In this document: piece after piece, positions 1-8,246 of the stretch
How positions within the stretch are numbered: the first letter of the stretch is position 1
Layout of the letters: every line of letters starts with the position of its first letter
Assembly: GCA_042217615.1 (NCBI GenBank)
Contig: JBDGSI010000040.1
Location: 1-28,622, forward strand
Direction of reading: 5' to 3'
Source of the DNA: JBDGSM01 sp042217615
GTDB lineage: Archaea > Nanohalarchaeota > Nanosalinia > Nanosalinales > Nanosalinaceae
Length of the DNA stretch: 28,622 bases
The notes under the pieces: model-generated
What the model was told of the DNA's origin: nothing
Databases searched by the model: none
The model's input: only the letters and a program-made list of their open reading frames with translations
Translations under genes and position numbers: made by a program

Positions 1-58
1 TCCAGGAAAACGCATTCAACCAGTAAATAAAAAAGGCCTCCAGTTTTTCTTTTTCCCT

Positions 59-925
59 GTGATTGAACTTGGTTTAATGCTGGCGGCTTTCCTGGCGTTT
101 ATGAAAGGGTTTCAAAGCGTCTATGAAAGGAAAGGCGCGGTAAGTACGGATGAGTTTGTAACTGCGTGGGCTTCAAGAGCCTTCGGAGTGCCGGTGCTTC
201 TGGCAGCAGTCCTGATACAAGACCTTCCTCCGCTTTCCACAGAATTCTTTATAGCGGTGATTCCTCAAAGCCTGGCGATCACTGCTGCATCTGTAATAAT
301 AGCGAAGGCCTTTAAGGAGTCGGATGCGTCGATAGTTACGCCGATGTTTGCTCTTTCACCTGTTCTCGTACTTATAACTTCTTTTGTGGTTCTCGGCGAG
401 GTTCCAAGCCTTTCAGGGGTTATAGGTGTAGGCCTTGTAGCGGCAGGTGCTTATTCCATGAAGATTGAAGGGTCGCAGCATGTTTTGCAGCCTTTCAGAA
501 GGCTTTGGAGTGAGAAAGGGGTTCAACTGATTCTAACTGTGATAATGCTTTACTCTGTGACTTCTGTGGTGGATAAAATAGGGGTTAAAAGTTCAAGCCC
601 TGCTGTATGGTCGTTCTCGGTCGTAACCCTTTCCTCGATATTTCTCTTCCCGGTAATGACCAGGAAATCCGGAGAATGGAGGAAGAAGCTGAGAACTGAC
701 TGGAAACCTCTTACATTCCTAGGAGGGATAGGAGGAGCCGCAGCAATAGTACAGATGACAGCGATCAAGCTTACCCTTGTCACCTACGTAATATCAATCA
801 AAAGACTCAGCATCCCGCTCACAGTAATCCTCAGCTACCTGCTGCTTGGAGAAAAAGAAAGCATCAAAGGAAGGCTCCTCGGCGCAGCCCTGATGACTGC
901 AGGAGCACTCATGATAATCCTATAA
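59..925 (+). CDS. EamA/DMT-family membrane transporter
   Basis: This is a 288-residue polytopic membrane protein, the usual length for a two-domain EamA (drug/metabolite transporter) protein of about ten helices. Hydrophobic helices alternate with short loops, and both halves end in the family-like pattern of a helix, a LGE motif (VVLGEVPSLSG near residue 115 and LLLGEKESIKG near 265) and a final Gly/Ala-rich helix. This internal duplication is the main evidence. The substrate cannot be told from sequence. The start is GTG at 59, with an A/T-rich TATA-like stretch at 22-30, but the frame stays open to the left edge, so a start outside the window is not excluded; ATG at 77 is another option. 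The third-position bias changes from G/T-ending to A/C-ending codons near 780. Confidence 0.85.
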   Translation: MIELGLMLAAFLAFMKGFQSVYERKGAVSTDEFVTAWASRAFGVPVLLAAVLIQDLPPLSTEFFIAVIPQSLAITAASVIIAKAFKESDASIVTPMFALSPVLVLITSFVVLGEVPSLSGVIGVGLVAAGAYSMKIEGSQHVLQPFRRLWSEKGVQLILTVIMLYSVTSVVDKIGVKSSSPAVWSFSVVTLSSIFLFPVMTRKSGEWRKKLRTDWKPLTFLGGIGGAAAIVQMTAIKLTLVTYVISIKRLSIPLTVILSYLLLGEKESIKGRLLGAALMTAGALMIIL

Positions 926-1031
926 AAAACCTCTGGAAAGGTCTTGATCCTTCAGTAACAAAAGAACTTAAGAGCATACAGGTTCCAATTAATTACTGGG
1001 AAGATGAAAAAAGGCCTTTCCACAACCCAAA

Positions 1032-1042
1032 AAATATACTTA
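1032..1042 (+). promoter_or_regulatory. TATA box of the surface-protein gene
   Basis: An A/T-rich element reading AAATATACTTA lies 27-37 nt before GTG 1069. It predicts transcription from about 1063, just before the region encoding the signal peptide, and well upstream of ATG 1136. Confidence 0.5.
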
Positions 1043-1135
1043 AACATTCAAGCTCCAAACACCAAGCAGTGATACCCTATCTCACACAATAGACTTTACA
1101 GAACAGGTCTCCTTCTACTTACTCTAACAATAACA

Positions 1136-3217
1136 ATGGGAACAGTCTCCGCCTTTGAGTTCGCATCTTCTACACCTGAAAACGGTACAGGGCTCTCGAC
1201 TCCGGTCACAATCAACGTGACAGGAACCGGAGTAACTCAGGGAGAGATGTCTGCAGTCTGGGGGCCTAAAGGAGACTTTAGCAGCGGTGGAGGTACTAGT
1301 AATATACAGGTTCGCGGAGGATCTGCATGGTTCCAGTGGAATGCTTCACGTAATAACAACAATAGATGGGTTGTCAGGGTTTCAAACGGAACACATTCTA
1401 TCCAGAATGTTTACAAGCTGGATAACAAGGCTCCCAAGATTAAAGGCCTTGATCTACCTGACAGGTTGAACAGTGATTTTGGACCTGTCAAGTTTAATGT
1501 TGAGGAGCAGTATGGCAGTATTGATTTTGTTGAGGTCCGTGTTAAGGACAGTGATGGAGAGGTTGTGGATAGTAAGGAGTTCTGCAGCGATTCCGAAGAT
1601 AAAGATAGCTGCAGTGTTTCCTATGAGCTTCCAACAGGTGGTATGAGTAGCGGTAATGAGTATGAGTTAGAGGTTGAGAGAAATGATTCGTTTGGTGAAA
1701 AAGGTCGTCGTCCTTACAGCGAGGAGTTTACTTATGATAACAAGTATAAAGGAGATGAGAATCCTTCTGTTAAGCCCGGGCCTCAGGTCTTCAGAGTTGA
1801 TGACGGTAGTGAAGAGATCAGGATAGGTGTGACTTTGAATGGAAAAAGTGAGGGGTCGGAGATCTCTGTAGTGTGTAAGTATCAAGGCGGGAAAATTGGT
1901 ACTTCTTCGTCCAAGTACCTCAGCAGCGATGAAGAAGAGACCTTTGACTGTACGATGGTGCCGGAGGATTACGGTAATATTGGAATGGATTTCAAAGCAG
2001 TTCTAAAGGATGAAGCCGGGAACACAGAGCCTGTTGAAGTAGGAACATACTACTTTGACTTCTACCCGCCTAAACTGGAGAACTTGAGCGCGGTTGTAGG
2101 CATATTCAACAGCGACTTCCAGCTATCCTATGACGGGTACGATCCAGGAGAGACAGAGATAGGTAAAATACACTACCAGCTAAACGACAAAACTTTAGAC
2201 CTGGATAACGGATACAATTCAACGGACGCAGATGGAGATTTCAAAGTAAATACTGAAGGCCTTTCGAAAGGCGCCCACACTGTTTATGCCTGGGCGGTTG
2301 ACAAGGCAGGACGTGTAAGCAGCAGGAAAAAGTTCACCTTTGATTTCAGGCCTTCTGCAACTCCTAAAGCAGCTATAAGCACTGGTAACAAGTTGAGTAC
2401 TGTTGCGGGAGAGGATGTTATTGTTAAATCCTCTGTCAAGAATACAGGAAGGCTTTATATCAGCAGCATGGATCTAAGTCTTGTTTCCAGTATTTCAAAC
2501 CAGTCCAGGTCTTTGAAAGGTTTGAAGCCAGGTGAAAATGTTTCTGAGTACTTCTCTATTGATACGGAGGAGAAAGATCTTGGAGTACACAAGTTGGCGT
2601 TGAAGACTCAAAGCCCTGATGCAAGTGAAACAGTTAAACTTGTTGTAAAGGCTAACAAAGATCAAAAAAGTTCTATCAAGGATAAATACGAACGGTTTTC
2701 GGAAAGGTACAGGGATTTGAAAGAGAACGTAACCCGGTTGAATCAAAGCGGTTTATCCCAGGAAAGAAGGGAAAGACTTGGTTCCAATACCTCAGAGTTC
2801 TTCCAGAGAATGGAGGCAGCTGTCAAGGCCTTTGAAAAAGGGCGTTTCTACAGAGTTGATTCAATTCTTGAAAATATTCAACCGCTTTATGAGAAGGCCT
2901 CAGAAAGTTACAGGCAGGTTAAGAAGGAGCATGAAGCAGCTGAGTTCAACCGTTTGATCGGTTTGTTCCTGCTTGTTGGAATAGGTTTAACCGGTTCAGG
3001 TGTAGCCTATGTGGCCTGGTTCAGCGAAGAGTACTACATCGATATAGAGGCCTTGAAGGAGATTGACTGGCTTGAAAAAGGTATAGAGTTTGTGGAGGAG
3101 AAAGTAGGTCAGTACGAGTTAAGCTTGGAGCCTTTGGAAGGCCTTCTTGACGGCCTGGGAGAGGCTGTTGAGGAGGAAGAGGAGGAGTTGGAGCAAGGTT
3201 TCCAGGGTTTCAGCTAA
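1136..3217 (+). CDS. Large anchored surface protein with Ig-like domains
   Basis: From ATG 1136 this gives 693 residues. It has beta-rich Ig-like repeats (two begin after a 'DNKAPKI' / 'DFYPPKL' style junction near residues 100 and 325), a CARDB-like segment near 410-510, a helical coiled-coil stalk near 515-600, one transmembrane helix near 605-630 and an acidic C-terminal tail inside the cell. At least ten N-x-S/T sequons suggest N-glycosylation, as in archaeal envelope proteins. The mature N-terminus should follow VSA|FEF just after the ATG. The in-frame codons before the ATG (from 1073) encode Arg residues and then GLLLLTLTIT, a classic signal peptide, but contain no ATG, GTG or TTG. The true start is therefore upstream and may need a frame change (GTG 1069 is one frame off). 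Function is unknown; surface adhesion or an S-layer-associated role is inference. Confidence 0.75.
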   Translation: MGTVSAFEFASSTPENGTGLSTPVTINVTGTGVTQGEMSAVWGPKGDFSSGGGTSNIQVRGGSAWFQWNASRNNNNRWVVRVSNGTHSIQNVYKLDNKAPKIKGLDLPDRLNSDFGPVKFNVEEQYGSIDFVEVRVKDSDGEVVDSKEFCSDSEDKDSCSVSYELPTGGMSSGNEYELEVERNDSFGEKGRRPYSEEFTYDNKYKGDENPSVKPGPQVFRVDDGSEEIRIGVTLNGKSEGSEISVVCKYQGGKIGTSSSKYLSSDEEETFDCTMVPEDYGNIGMDFKAVLKDEAGNTEPVEVGTYYFDFYPPKLENLSAVVGIFNSDFQLSYDGYDPGETEIGKIHYQLNDKTLDLDNGYNSTDADGDFKVNTEGLSKGAHTVYAWAVDKAGRVSSRKKFTFDFRPSATPKAAISTGNKLSTVAGEDVIVKSSVKNTGRLYISSMDLSLVSSISNQSRSLKGLKPGENVSEYFSIDTEEKDLGVHKLALKTQSPDASETVKLVVKANKDQKSSIKDKYERFSERYRDLKENVTRLNQSGLSQERRERLGSNTSEFFQRMEAAVKAFEKGRFYRVDSILENIQPLYEKASESYRQVKKEHEAAEFNRLIGLFLLVGIGLTGSGVAYVAWFSEEYYIDIEALKEIDWLEKGIEFVEEKVGQYELSLEPLEGLLDGLGEAVEEEEEELEQGFQGFS

Positions 3218-3234
3218 GAACTCCTCTCTTAAAT

Positions 3235-3579
3235 TTAGTTTATTTTTTCTGTGTCTTTGAACTGTTCCTGGAGGATTCCTTTGTCTCTTGCTGTTTGAAC
3301 AGTCTGTGATATTTCTGTGGAGAAGTCACGGTCCTGTGCGGCTTTTGCTACTGCATCTCTCAACGTGATTTCTATCTGAGGATCTTTTTTAAGCTTCTCT
3401 ACTATTGAATGGTTTGCACGGTTTCCTGTAAGGTACTGGCTGACTGCTGGCTGGGTTATACCCATTTTATCCGCTATTTCCTTCTGTTTCAAACCGTATT
3501 CTTTCCTGAGCTGGGAGGCCATAATGCTTCTGATCGCAGGCAGCACTTCCTCAGTTATTACCTCGCTTTCAAACCTCAT
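3235..3579 (-). CDS. Archaeal XRE-type HTH transcriptional regulator
   Basis: This 114-residue protein has a helix-turn-helix at residues 28-55: 'GLKQKEIADKMGITQPAVSQYLTG' is a near-perfect XRE-type pattern with the recognition helix TQPAVSQYL. The N-terminal pattern (PAIRSIMASQLRKEYG) resembles the archaeal COG2522 family of small predicted regulators. A helical C-terminal half probably dimerises. The start ATG 3579 lies about 28 nt below a TATA element (minus strand, 3603-3611), so the mRNA is probably leaderless. It ends 17 bases from the converging surface-protein gene and follows the histone-fold gene after 77 bases, with its own promoter. Its target is unknown. Confidence 0.85.
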   Translation of the reverse strand: MRFESEVITEEVLPAIRSIMASQLRKEYGLKQKEIADKMGITQPAVSQYLTGNRANHSIVEKLKKDPQIEITLRDAVAKAAQDRDFSTEISQTVQTARDKGILQEQFKDTEKIN

Positions 3580-3602
3580 TGTTAGACGAGTTGGTGCTCA
3601 AA

Positions 3603-3611
3603 GAATTAAAT
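3603..3611 (-). promoter_or_regulatory. TATA box for the HTH regulator
   Basis: The minus strand reads ATTTAATTC, centred 28 nt before ATG 3579. The spacing predicts a leaderless transcript. Confidence 0.45.
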
Positions 3612-3656
3612 CAACACGGGGGAAAGAGGAGAGAGGAGAAAAGGAAAAAGGCCTTT

Positions 3657-3998
3657 TTAGTGGTCTGCCTGTTGTACTTCCCTGGACAGTTTTTCCACAT
3701 CTGCTGCAAGTGCATCGAGTTTTCTGCTGACGCGTTCTTTTTCCTGGATGATGTTCTCCACTTTCTCATATTTTCTTGCTGCATGATCTAAGTGGTGTTT
3801 TTCGACGTATGCTGCGTCGGTTTCCATCATGTTGTCGATGATTTCCTCTGCGATTTCTCCGAGCAACAAGTTAAGGCCGTAGTAAACATTTGAACGGACG
3901 TACTGGCCGTCGTCTGCTTTTTCTCTAATCATTCTTTTGATCCTGGCGTGTGTGAACGGAAGGTCGTCTACTTCAGTATCTTCTGGGACTTCTACCAT
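3657..3998 (-). CDS. Histone-fold protein with coiled-coil tail
   Basis: In this 113-residue protein, residues 12-78 fit an archaeal histone fold: 'LPFTHARIKRMIRE' matches the 'LPxAPxxRIxR' start of helix 1. A long amphipathic middle helix follows (GLNLLLGEIAEEIIDNMM), then 'AAYVEKHHLDHAARKYEKV', matching the end of the fold (xDIxxAxRK). The usual RKT segment of loop 2 is replaced by VEKH, so DNA contacts may differ. Residues 79-110 form a predicted coiled coil (heptad Leu/Val), an extension absent from simple HMf-type histones. The start ATG 3998 has GTGAT five bases upstream and a TATA element near 4031-4050. The fold is inferred from pattern only; a non-DNA-binding dimer is possible. Confidence 0.6.
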   Translation of the reverse strand: MVEVPEDTEVDDLPFTHARIKRMIREKADDGQYVRSNVYYGLNLLLGEIAEEIIDNMMETDAAYVEKHHLDHAARKYEKVENIIQEKERVSRKLDALAADVEKLSREVQQADH

Positions 3999-4030
3999 TG
4001 TTTATCACAGTAAAAATTGGGTTTCACAGT

Positions 4031-4050
4031 CTTATAATGGTTTATTTGTT
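4031..4050 (-). promoter_or_regulatory. TATA region for the histone-fold gene
   Basis: Minus-strand AAATAAA and TTATAA elements lie about 37-47 nt before ATG 3998, leaving a leader of roughly 10-15 nt that contains the GTGAT ribosome binding site at 4004-4008. Confidence 0.4.
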
Positions 4051-4097
4051 TTCTCCGGTATCTGCGGTGTGGAAAGGCCTTTGGTGTTGAAACCGGT

Positions 4098-4106
4098 AAT
4101 TATAAA
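4098..4106 (+). promoter_or_regulatory. TATA box for the 4132 gene
   Basis: AATTATAAA is centred 30 nt before ATG 4132. A GAGGGA purine tract at 4115-4120 could serve as ribosome binding site only if transcription starts earlier than the TATA predicts. Confidence 0.45.
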
Positions 4107-4131
4107 CCTGTTTAGAGGGAAGTAACGGTTT

Positions 4132-4380
4132 ATGATAGATCTTGCAACTATTGACCAGGTGCTTAGTATACTGGTGAAAACAGTCTTCCTGCTGATTTTC
4201 GGCTTCACGGTGCTGCTGCTCCGAAAGCTTGATGATGTTATAGAGTCGGCGGAGCGGTCGGCTGAAAGCATTGAGCACACAGCGGAGACTGTGGAAAGCA
4301 TTATCAGTATAGCGGAGTTCCTGCCGATGATCGGAGGGAAAAGAAAAAAAGCAAGGAATCCGGAAAGTGATAATGAATGA
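4132..4380 (+). CDS. Small single-helix membrane protein
   Basis: This 82-residue protein has one transmembrane helix (about residues 8-30, LSILVKTVFLLIFGFTVLLL), then an amphipathic helix rich in Glu, Ser and Ala (residues 31-62, DDVIESAERSAESIEHTAE) and a basic then acidic tail. The shape is like small DUF948-type or t-SNARE-like membrane proteins, but I do not recognise a family. It overlaps the next gene by ATGA (4377-4380), so the two are co-translated and probably act together. TATA box at 4098-4106. Confidence 0.7.
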   Translation: MIDLATIDQVLSILVKTVFLLIFGFTVLLLRKLDDVIESAERSAESIEHTAETVESIISIAEFLPMIGGKRKKARNPESDNE

Positions 4381-4676
4381 ACGATCTGTTAGAAGCCGCT
4401 GAGTCAGGAGATGATTCCAGCAGCGAGAGATATGAGAAGGTGAAGAAGGAGGAGGCAGGGACTGTAGATGTAGATCCTGCCAGGAAAAGGTATCAGGAAC
4501 TGAAGGAGAAGGCTAAAGAAGAACTGAAAAGAAAACACGAAGAAACCGGAGAACCTTCAGAACCTGGAGAGCACCATGAACAGGAAGAAAACCGGGAAGA
4601 CGGTCAAGGAGGAGGAACACTGGAAGAAACCGTTGAAACCGGAGCCAGCGACAAGAATTCATTTATAACACACTAG
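4377..4676 (+). CDS. Small Glu/Lys-rich cytosolic protein
   Basis: This protein has 99 residues and no hydrophobic segment. It is dominated by charged helix (ERYEKVKKEEA, RKRYQELKEKAKEELKRKHEE at residues 38-58) followed by a disordered acidic Gly/Glu tail. It overlaps the preceding membrane protein gene by four bases (ATGA), which supports it as a real gene. No family recognised. Its 3' end contains the TATA box of the downstream transporter gene. Confidence 0.65.
   Translation: MNDLLEAAESGDDSSSERYEKVKKEEAGTVDVDPARKRYQELKEKAKEELKRKHEETGEPSEPGEHHEQEENREDGQGGGTLEETVETGASDKNSFITH
4662..4668 (+). promoter_or_regulatory. TATA box of the MFS gene
   Basis: TTTATAA is centred 31 nt before ATG 4696 and lies inside the last codons of the upstream gene. 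The transcript is probably leaderless or nearly so. Confidence 0.45.
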
Positions 4677-4695
4677 CCTTCTTTTCAAACCGTAA

Positions 4696-5886
4696 ATGGA
4701 CCTGGACAGTGTTCCCCGGATAGCCAAATACCTTTCGACAGTTTTCCTACTTGTCTGGATAGGCAGAAGCACAGTCTGGATGTTCCTACCGGTATTCTTC
4801 CGCAGAAACATAGAAAGCGTCTTCCTTATAGGAGTAATGACCTCCCTACCCTCCATAATACCTGCAATACTGGATATACCTGTAGGAAAACTTGTGCAAA
4901 AAGCAGGAGAAAAATCAGTGGTATTCGCAGGCCTTATAACAACAGCAATACCTGCCTTACTGTATATAACTGCAGCACCTGTTCTCCTGGTAGCAGGGAA
5001 AGCGGTTGAAGGAGTTGCCAAATCACTTATATGGAACGGCGGCTGGTCTCTATCCCTGAAATCCTCAGATCCTGAAGTAGAATCGGAATCCGTCTCAGTA
5101 TTCCTTCTAGGAACAAACACCGGTATAGTAGTAGGCCCGATTCTCGGAGGCCTTATCCTCAAGGCCTACGGCTTTACAATACCGTTCATCTTCTGGATCT
5201 TCTCTGCCCTGCTTGCTGTAGCAGTTTTCTACGCCTACATAGGCCTTGATCTGGAGCAGGGTATCACTCGCTCTGTTGAGGAACTGATGAACAGAAGAAC
5301 GTATATGGATGAAGTAGAGGACTTTAGACAGTATTACAGTGTTTTGATGTATCCTTTCGCATTGACTTTTCTCTACAGCATTATCTTCTCCTTTTACTGG
5401 CTGACAATCCCGTTACTGCTTGAGAAGGTGAATGCAGGCTTCCCTCTAATGGGTGTTATCTTCGGAGTAGCAGCTCTTCCCAAACTTTTCCAGTTCGTAT
5501 TTGGAGACCTGGCGGACAGGTTCGGCCACTCCAAAATACTTGCAGGCCTTGCTCTATGCCTCACACCGGTTTTACTGGCAATGAGCCGGTTGGAAGGTGC
5601 CTTAATGCTGGGAGTGTTCTTCTTTATTGCAAGAATCTTCTCCGCAGGCATGTCTCCAGCAATACACGCCGAGTTCGATGCCAGGACGCCTGAAGAAGTT
5701 GAAGGAGAAATGACAGGTTTCCTGGAATTCTTCAAACATTCAGGACAAAGCATAGGCCCTATACTTGCAGGAACAGCAGCTTCAATATGGAGTCTTCAGG
5801 CCTCATTCATTGCAGCCGCTGCAGTAGCAGCTGTAATCTTTTTGACTGCTTTAACAAATACGGAAACGTTTTCAAAGCTTTTTTAA
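4696..5886 (+). CDS. Major facilitator superfamily transporter
   Basis: This is a 396-residue protein with about twelve hydrophobic helices in two six-helix halves joined by a charged central loop near residues 185-210. MFS-like signatures are visible: the loop 2-3 region 'DIPVGKLVQKAGEKSVVFAG' (residues 56-75) and its counterpart in the second half, 'GDLADRFGHSKILAGLAL' (near 270-287), the familiar D-x-x-G/ADRFG-x-x-K loop. No signal sequence. Substrate unknown; efflux-type MFS proteins have this length. The last 15 bases overlap the converging phosphoesterase gene. Confidence 0.88.
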   Translation: MDLDSVPRIAKYLSTVFLLVWIGRSTVWMFLPVFFRRNIESVFLIGVMTSLPSIIPAILDIPVGKLVQKAGEKSVVFAGLITTAIPALLYITAAPVLLVAGKAVEGVAKSLIWNGGWSLSLKSSDPEVESESVSVFLLGTNTGIVVGPILGGLILKAYGFTIPFIFWIFSALLAVAVFYAYIGLDLEQGITRSVEELMNRRTYMDEVEDFRQYYSVLMYPFALTFLYSIIFSFYWLTIPLLLEKVNAGFPLMGVIFGVAALPKLFQFVFGDLADRFGHSKILAGLALCLTPVLLAMSRLEGALMLGVFFFIARIFSAGMSPAIHAEFDARTPEEVEGEMTGFLEFFKHSGQSIGPILAGTAASIWSLQASFIAAAAVAAVIFLTALTNTETFSKLF

Positions 5887-6615
5887 CTCTGGGAACTTGA
5901 AGAGGCCTGCTTCACGGGAGACTGCAACCGCCTCCAGCTCGTTCTTGTCCACAAAGTTTCTTAGAACCGGTGAAAGAAGTTCCCTGCTAGGCATATTGTT
6001 CACTCCTGAACCCTGTGAAATAGTGGAGAAAGCAGGAAGCACTACAAGGCCTTTGCCTTCAGAGTTCTTGCCGTACAGGAAGCAGTTAACTTTCTCCTTC
6101 ACCCCTATATCATCTTTTAACTCCAGGGCAGGATGCTCATGACCTATAATAACAGTTTTAAACTTATCTGAGTTTACTTCAAGTTCCTTAAGGCTTATGT
6201 GGCCGTGTGTAAACAGTATACTGTTTTTAAGGAAGTATTTTTCCAGTTCAAATCCTTCCTCTTCCACTGCAGACTCTATAAATGTGTCATGATTTCCTTT
6301 TATCAGCACTACTTCACTGAATAGACTGTCAGCCTTCTCCAGAAAATCCTTTGTCTCCGATTTCTCCGCATACAAACTGGTTTTGAACTCGTTCTTCAAA
6401 TCGCCGTTCACAACCAGACGGAAGGCCTCTGTCTCCTCCTTAATCTTTTCAAGATCGCTTAGAATAGTTTCAAGCTGGAACTGAGGTATGTAACTTCCTT
6501 TCGAAGTCATTCCCTCCTCAAGGCCTAGATGCAGATCCGAGATCACAGCAGTATCTATCTCAGGGTGGTAGAGCGCCGGTAGACTGTCCACGGTTTGAAA
6601 CCCCAAGATTTCCAT
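5872..6615 (-). CDS. Archaeal metallophosphoesterase (SbcD-related)
   Basis: This 247-residue calcineurin-like phosphoesterase has all metal-binding motifs in order: D27-x-H29 (SDLHLG), G71-D72, G107-NHD110, H137-G-H139 and G158-H-E-H161. Length and pattern fit the small archaeal SbcD-related phosphoesterases, which lack the long C-terminal region of Mre11. It is expected to hydrolyse phosphodiesters with two metal ions; the substrate is unknown. In the family GDLKxEF often replaces GDxxD, as here (GDLKNEF). The start is ATG 6615. The 3' end overlaps the MFS gene by 15 bases in convergent orientation. Confidence 0.88.
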   Translation of the reverse strand: MEILGFQTVDSLPALYHPEIDTAVISDLHLGLEEGMTSKGSYIPQFQLETILSDLEKIKEETEAFRLVVNGDLKNEFKTSLYAEKSETKDFLEKADSLFSEVVLIKGNHDTFIESAVEEEGFELEKYFLKNSILFTHGHISLKELEVNSDKFKTVIIGHEHPALELKDDIGVKEKVNCFLYGKNSEGKGLVVLPAFSTISQGSGVNNMPSRELLSPVLRNFVDKNELEAVAVSREAGLFKFPELKKL

Positions 6616-6658
6616 GGTGAGGAAAGTTCAGGCAGTGAGTTTTTTACTTGTTCAGATA

Positions 6659-7342
6659 TTACTTGTCAATAAATGAATGGATTTTTTGAAGGGCTTCAGG
6701 TTGTTTAGAAGGCATTACCTCAAGAACTACTGGCCCTGAATATTCGTATGTTTCTAAAAGGTCAACGATTGCTTTGATATTTACTGTTCCTTCTCCGAGC
6801 GGAACGCCATCATTTTGACGAGTCCCATCAGCTAAGTGGATTACGGGTACTTCGTTAACAGAATAATTCTGTAGTAAGGCCTCAATAAATGGAAGATAGG
6901 TTTCCTCGCTCATGTGTATATGTGCGGTATCCAAGACGAGAGAGTGCTCATTTGACAGATGGAAATTTCTAAGGTAGTATTTGCTTACACTTGGATCGTT
7001 TTCATATCCTACTGTCTCAGCAACTGCATCAGAGGAAGGGTAAACTTTCGGTGCGTACCTTGTACCTATAGGATTGGAGTCAAAGATAAGAACGGCTGAA
7101 AGCTTAGCTGCAATCTCATCCGCTTGACGGAAGTAAGGCCTTGGATCTGTATCTGCTTCAATATGTGGAGTATGTACGGAAACAATTTGGCCTGCAGAGT
7201 CTTGACAAACTTCAATAATTTCATCCGCTGAATTGTTTTCCAATTGGGTTTCTGTCAGGTATAGTTCAAAATGGTCGAATCCTTCATTATACAGCTTTTC
7301 AAATTTCTTTTTTTCAGGAGGAAGTTTTCCTGCGATTTTCAT
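6659..7342 (-). CDS. Sugar phosphate isomerase/epimerase-like TIM barrel
   Basis: This 227-residue protein is a short member of the xylose isomerase-like / AP endonuclease 2 fold. Barrel-end metal and substrate motifs are in order: H57 (VSVHTPH), D138-x-x-H141 (LDTAHIH), H169 (VIHLADG), G183-E-G185 and E208 (VVLEVM). This spacing fits sugar isomerase or epimerase enzymes better than endonuclease IV, which is longer and has more metal ligands. The substrate cannot be predicted. It lies 37 bases after the DUF58 gene on the same strand and could be co-transcribed. Confidence 0.85.
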   Translation of the reverse strand: MKIAGKLPPEKKKFEKLYNEGFDHFELYLTETQLENNSADEIIEVCQDSAGQIVSVHTPHIEADTDPRPYFRQADEIAAKLSAVLIFDSNPIGTRYAPKVYPSSDAVAETVGYENDPSVSKYYLRNFHLSNEHSLVLDTAHIHMSEETYLPFIEALLQNYSVNEVPVIHLADGTRQNDGVPLGEGTVNIKAIVDLLETYEYSGPVVLEVMPSKQPEALQKIHSFIDK

Positions 7343-7379
7343 TGTAGAGTTGTATATGTGTCGTAGAAGTTAATCTTTT

Positions 7380-8246
7380 CTATCTCTGTTCTCTGTTGAT
7401 CAGGCTCCACATCTGGGTGAAGGAGGAGAAGAAGTCCTGATCTGTTGGTATCTGAATGAATTCTGCACCGTTTCTGAGTGCGCTTTCACGGATTTTCTCG
7501 GTGTGGCCTTCTAGTTTATCCCGGTATTTTTCCTTGGTGCGGGGGGAGAGATAGGTTCTCAGCTTTGAACTTGATTCAGGGTCTTTAAGGATTGCATCGC
7601 CTTTAACCTCTGGTTCAAGCTCTGTACTGTCGAGGACGTTTACGAGCACTGCGTCTGTGTGCTGCAGGCTTTCCAAAGCTGTTTCCACGTTTTCTGTATC
7701 TGTTAGGAAATCGGATAGGATTATGACGACAGATTTGTTTTCTATCCTGGATGAGTAGTCTGTTATACATCTTTCTATCCTGCTTTCAGGGGTTTTCCGC
7801 AGGTGGTTTAAGCTGTCTACCAGGCTTGCAAGGTCTCCGTGGCGTCTGGCTGCTGTCAAGTCTGTAAGTGTTTCAGAGAAAACTGAAAACCGGAACCGGT
7901 CATTGGTTTTTGATGTCATGTAGGCAGCGCCGATAGCCAGTTTAGCAGCGTACTCATACTTGTTGTTCTTACCGTAATCCATTGAACTGCTTCTATCTAA
8001 GAGTATGTGGACTGTAACGTTCTTCTCCTCCTCGAAGCGTTTAATGTAGAAGTCGTTTGTCCTGGCGTAGGCCTTCCAGTCAATCTTCCTTATGTCATCG
8101 CCTGGAACGTATTGTTTATGGTCTTTGAAAATCATTCCCTGTCCTGTACGCTGGCTTTTCTGCTCTCCTTCCTTTATCTCTGTAGAATTCTTTTTTAACG
8201 CGGTGTGAAATGTTTTAAGCTGTTCTAGGAAGTCAAGCTCTATCAT
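7380..8246 (-). CDS. DUF58 protein with von Willebrand A-like domain
   Basis: This 288-residue protein has the DUF58 signature 'YVPGDDIRKIDWKAYARTND' at residues 46-65, followed by a vWA-like domain whose MIDAS metal motif DxSxS is intact (D84-R-S-S-S88). No transmembrane segment. DUF58 proteins usually pair with MoxR AAA+ ATPases; the pair is thought to act in assembly or remodelling of metal-dependent or membrane complexes. The start codon overlaps the moxR-like stop by four bases (ATGA, 8243-8246), so translation is coupled. Confidence 0.92.
   Translation of the reverse strand: MIELDFLEQLKTFHTALKKNSTEIKEGEQKSQRTGQGMIFKDHKQYVPGDDIRKIDWKAYARTNDFYIKRFEEEKNVTVHILLDRSSSMDYGKNNKYEYAAKLAIGAAYMTSKTNDRFRFSVFSETLTDLTAARRHGDLASLVDSLNHLRKTPESRIERCITDYSSRIENKSVVIILSDFLTDTENVETALESLQHTDAVLVNVLDSTELEPEVKGDAILKDPESSSKLRTYLSPRTKEKYRDKLEGHTEKIRESALRNGAEFIQIPTDQDFFSSFTQMWSLINREQR

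Noticed and set aside
1004..1072. A 22-codon ORF starting ATG 1004 upstream of the surface protein
   Set aside because: The gene's TATA box lies inside it and it ends at the TGA before the signal peptide, so it is unlikely to be transcribed as a gene.
3645..3658. The perfect palindrome AAAAAGGCCTTTTT as a terminator hairpin
   Set aside because: A zero-loop palindrome makes a poor RNA hairpin and the same core recurs inside genes, so it is better treated as part of the AGGCCT family, though a T-run effect is not excluded.
4659..5162. A 167-codon minus-strand frame opposite the MFS gene
   Set aside because: The Thr/Arg/Pro-rich product has no pattern, and the plus-strand protein has clear membrane helices and MFS loops.
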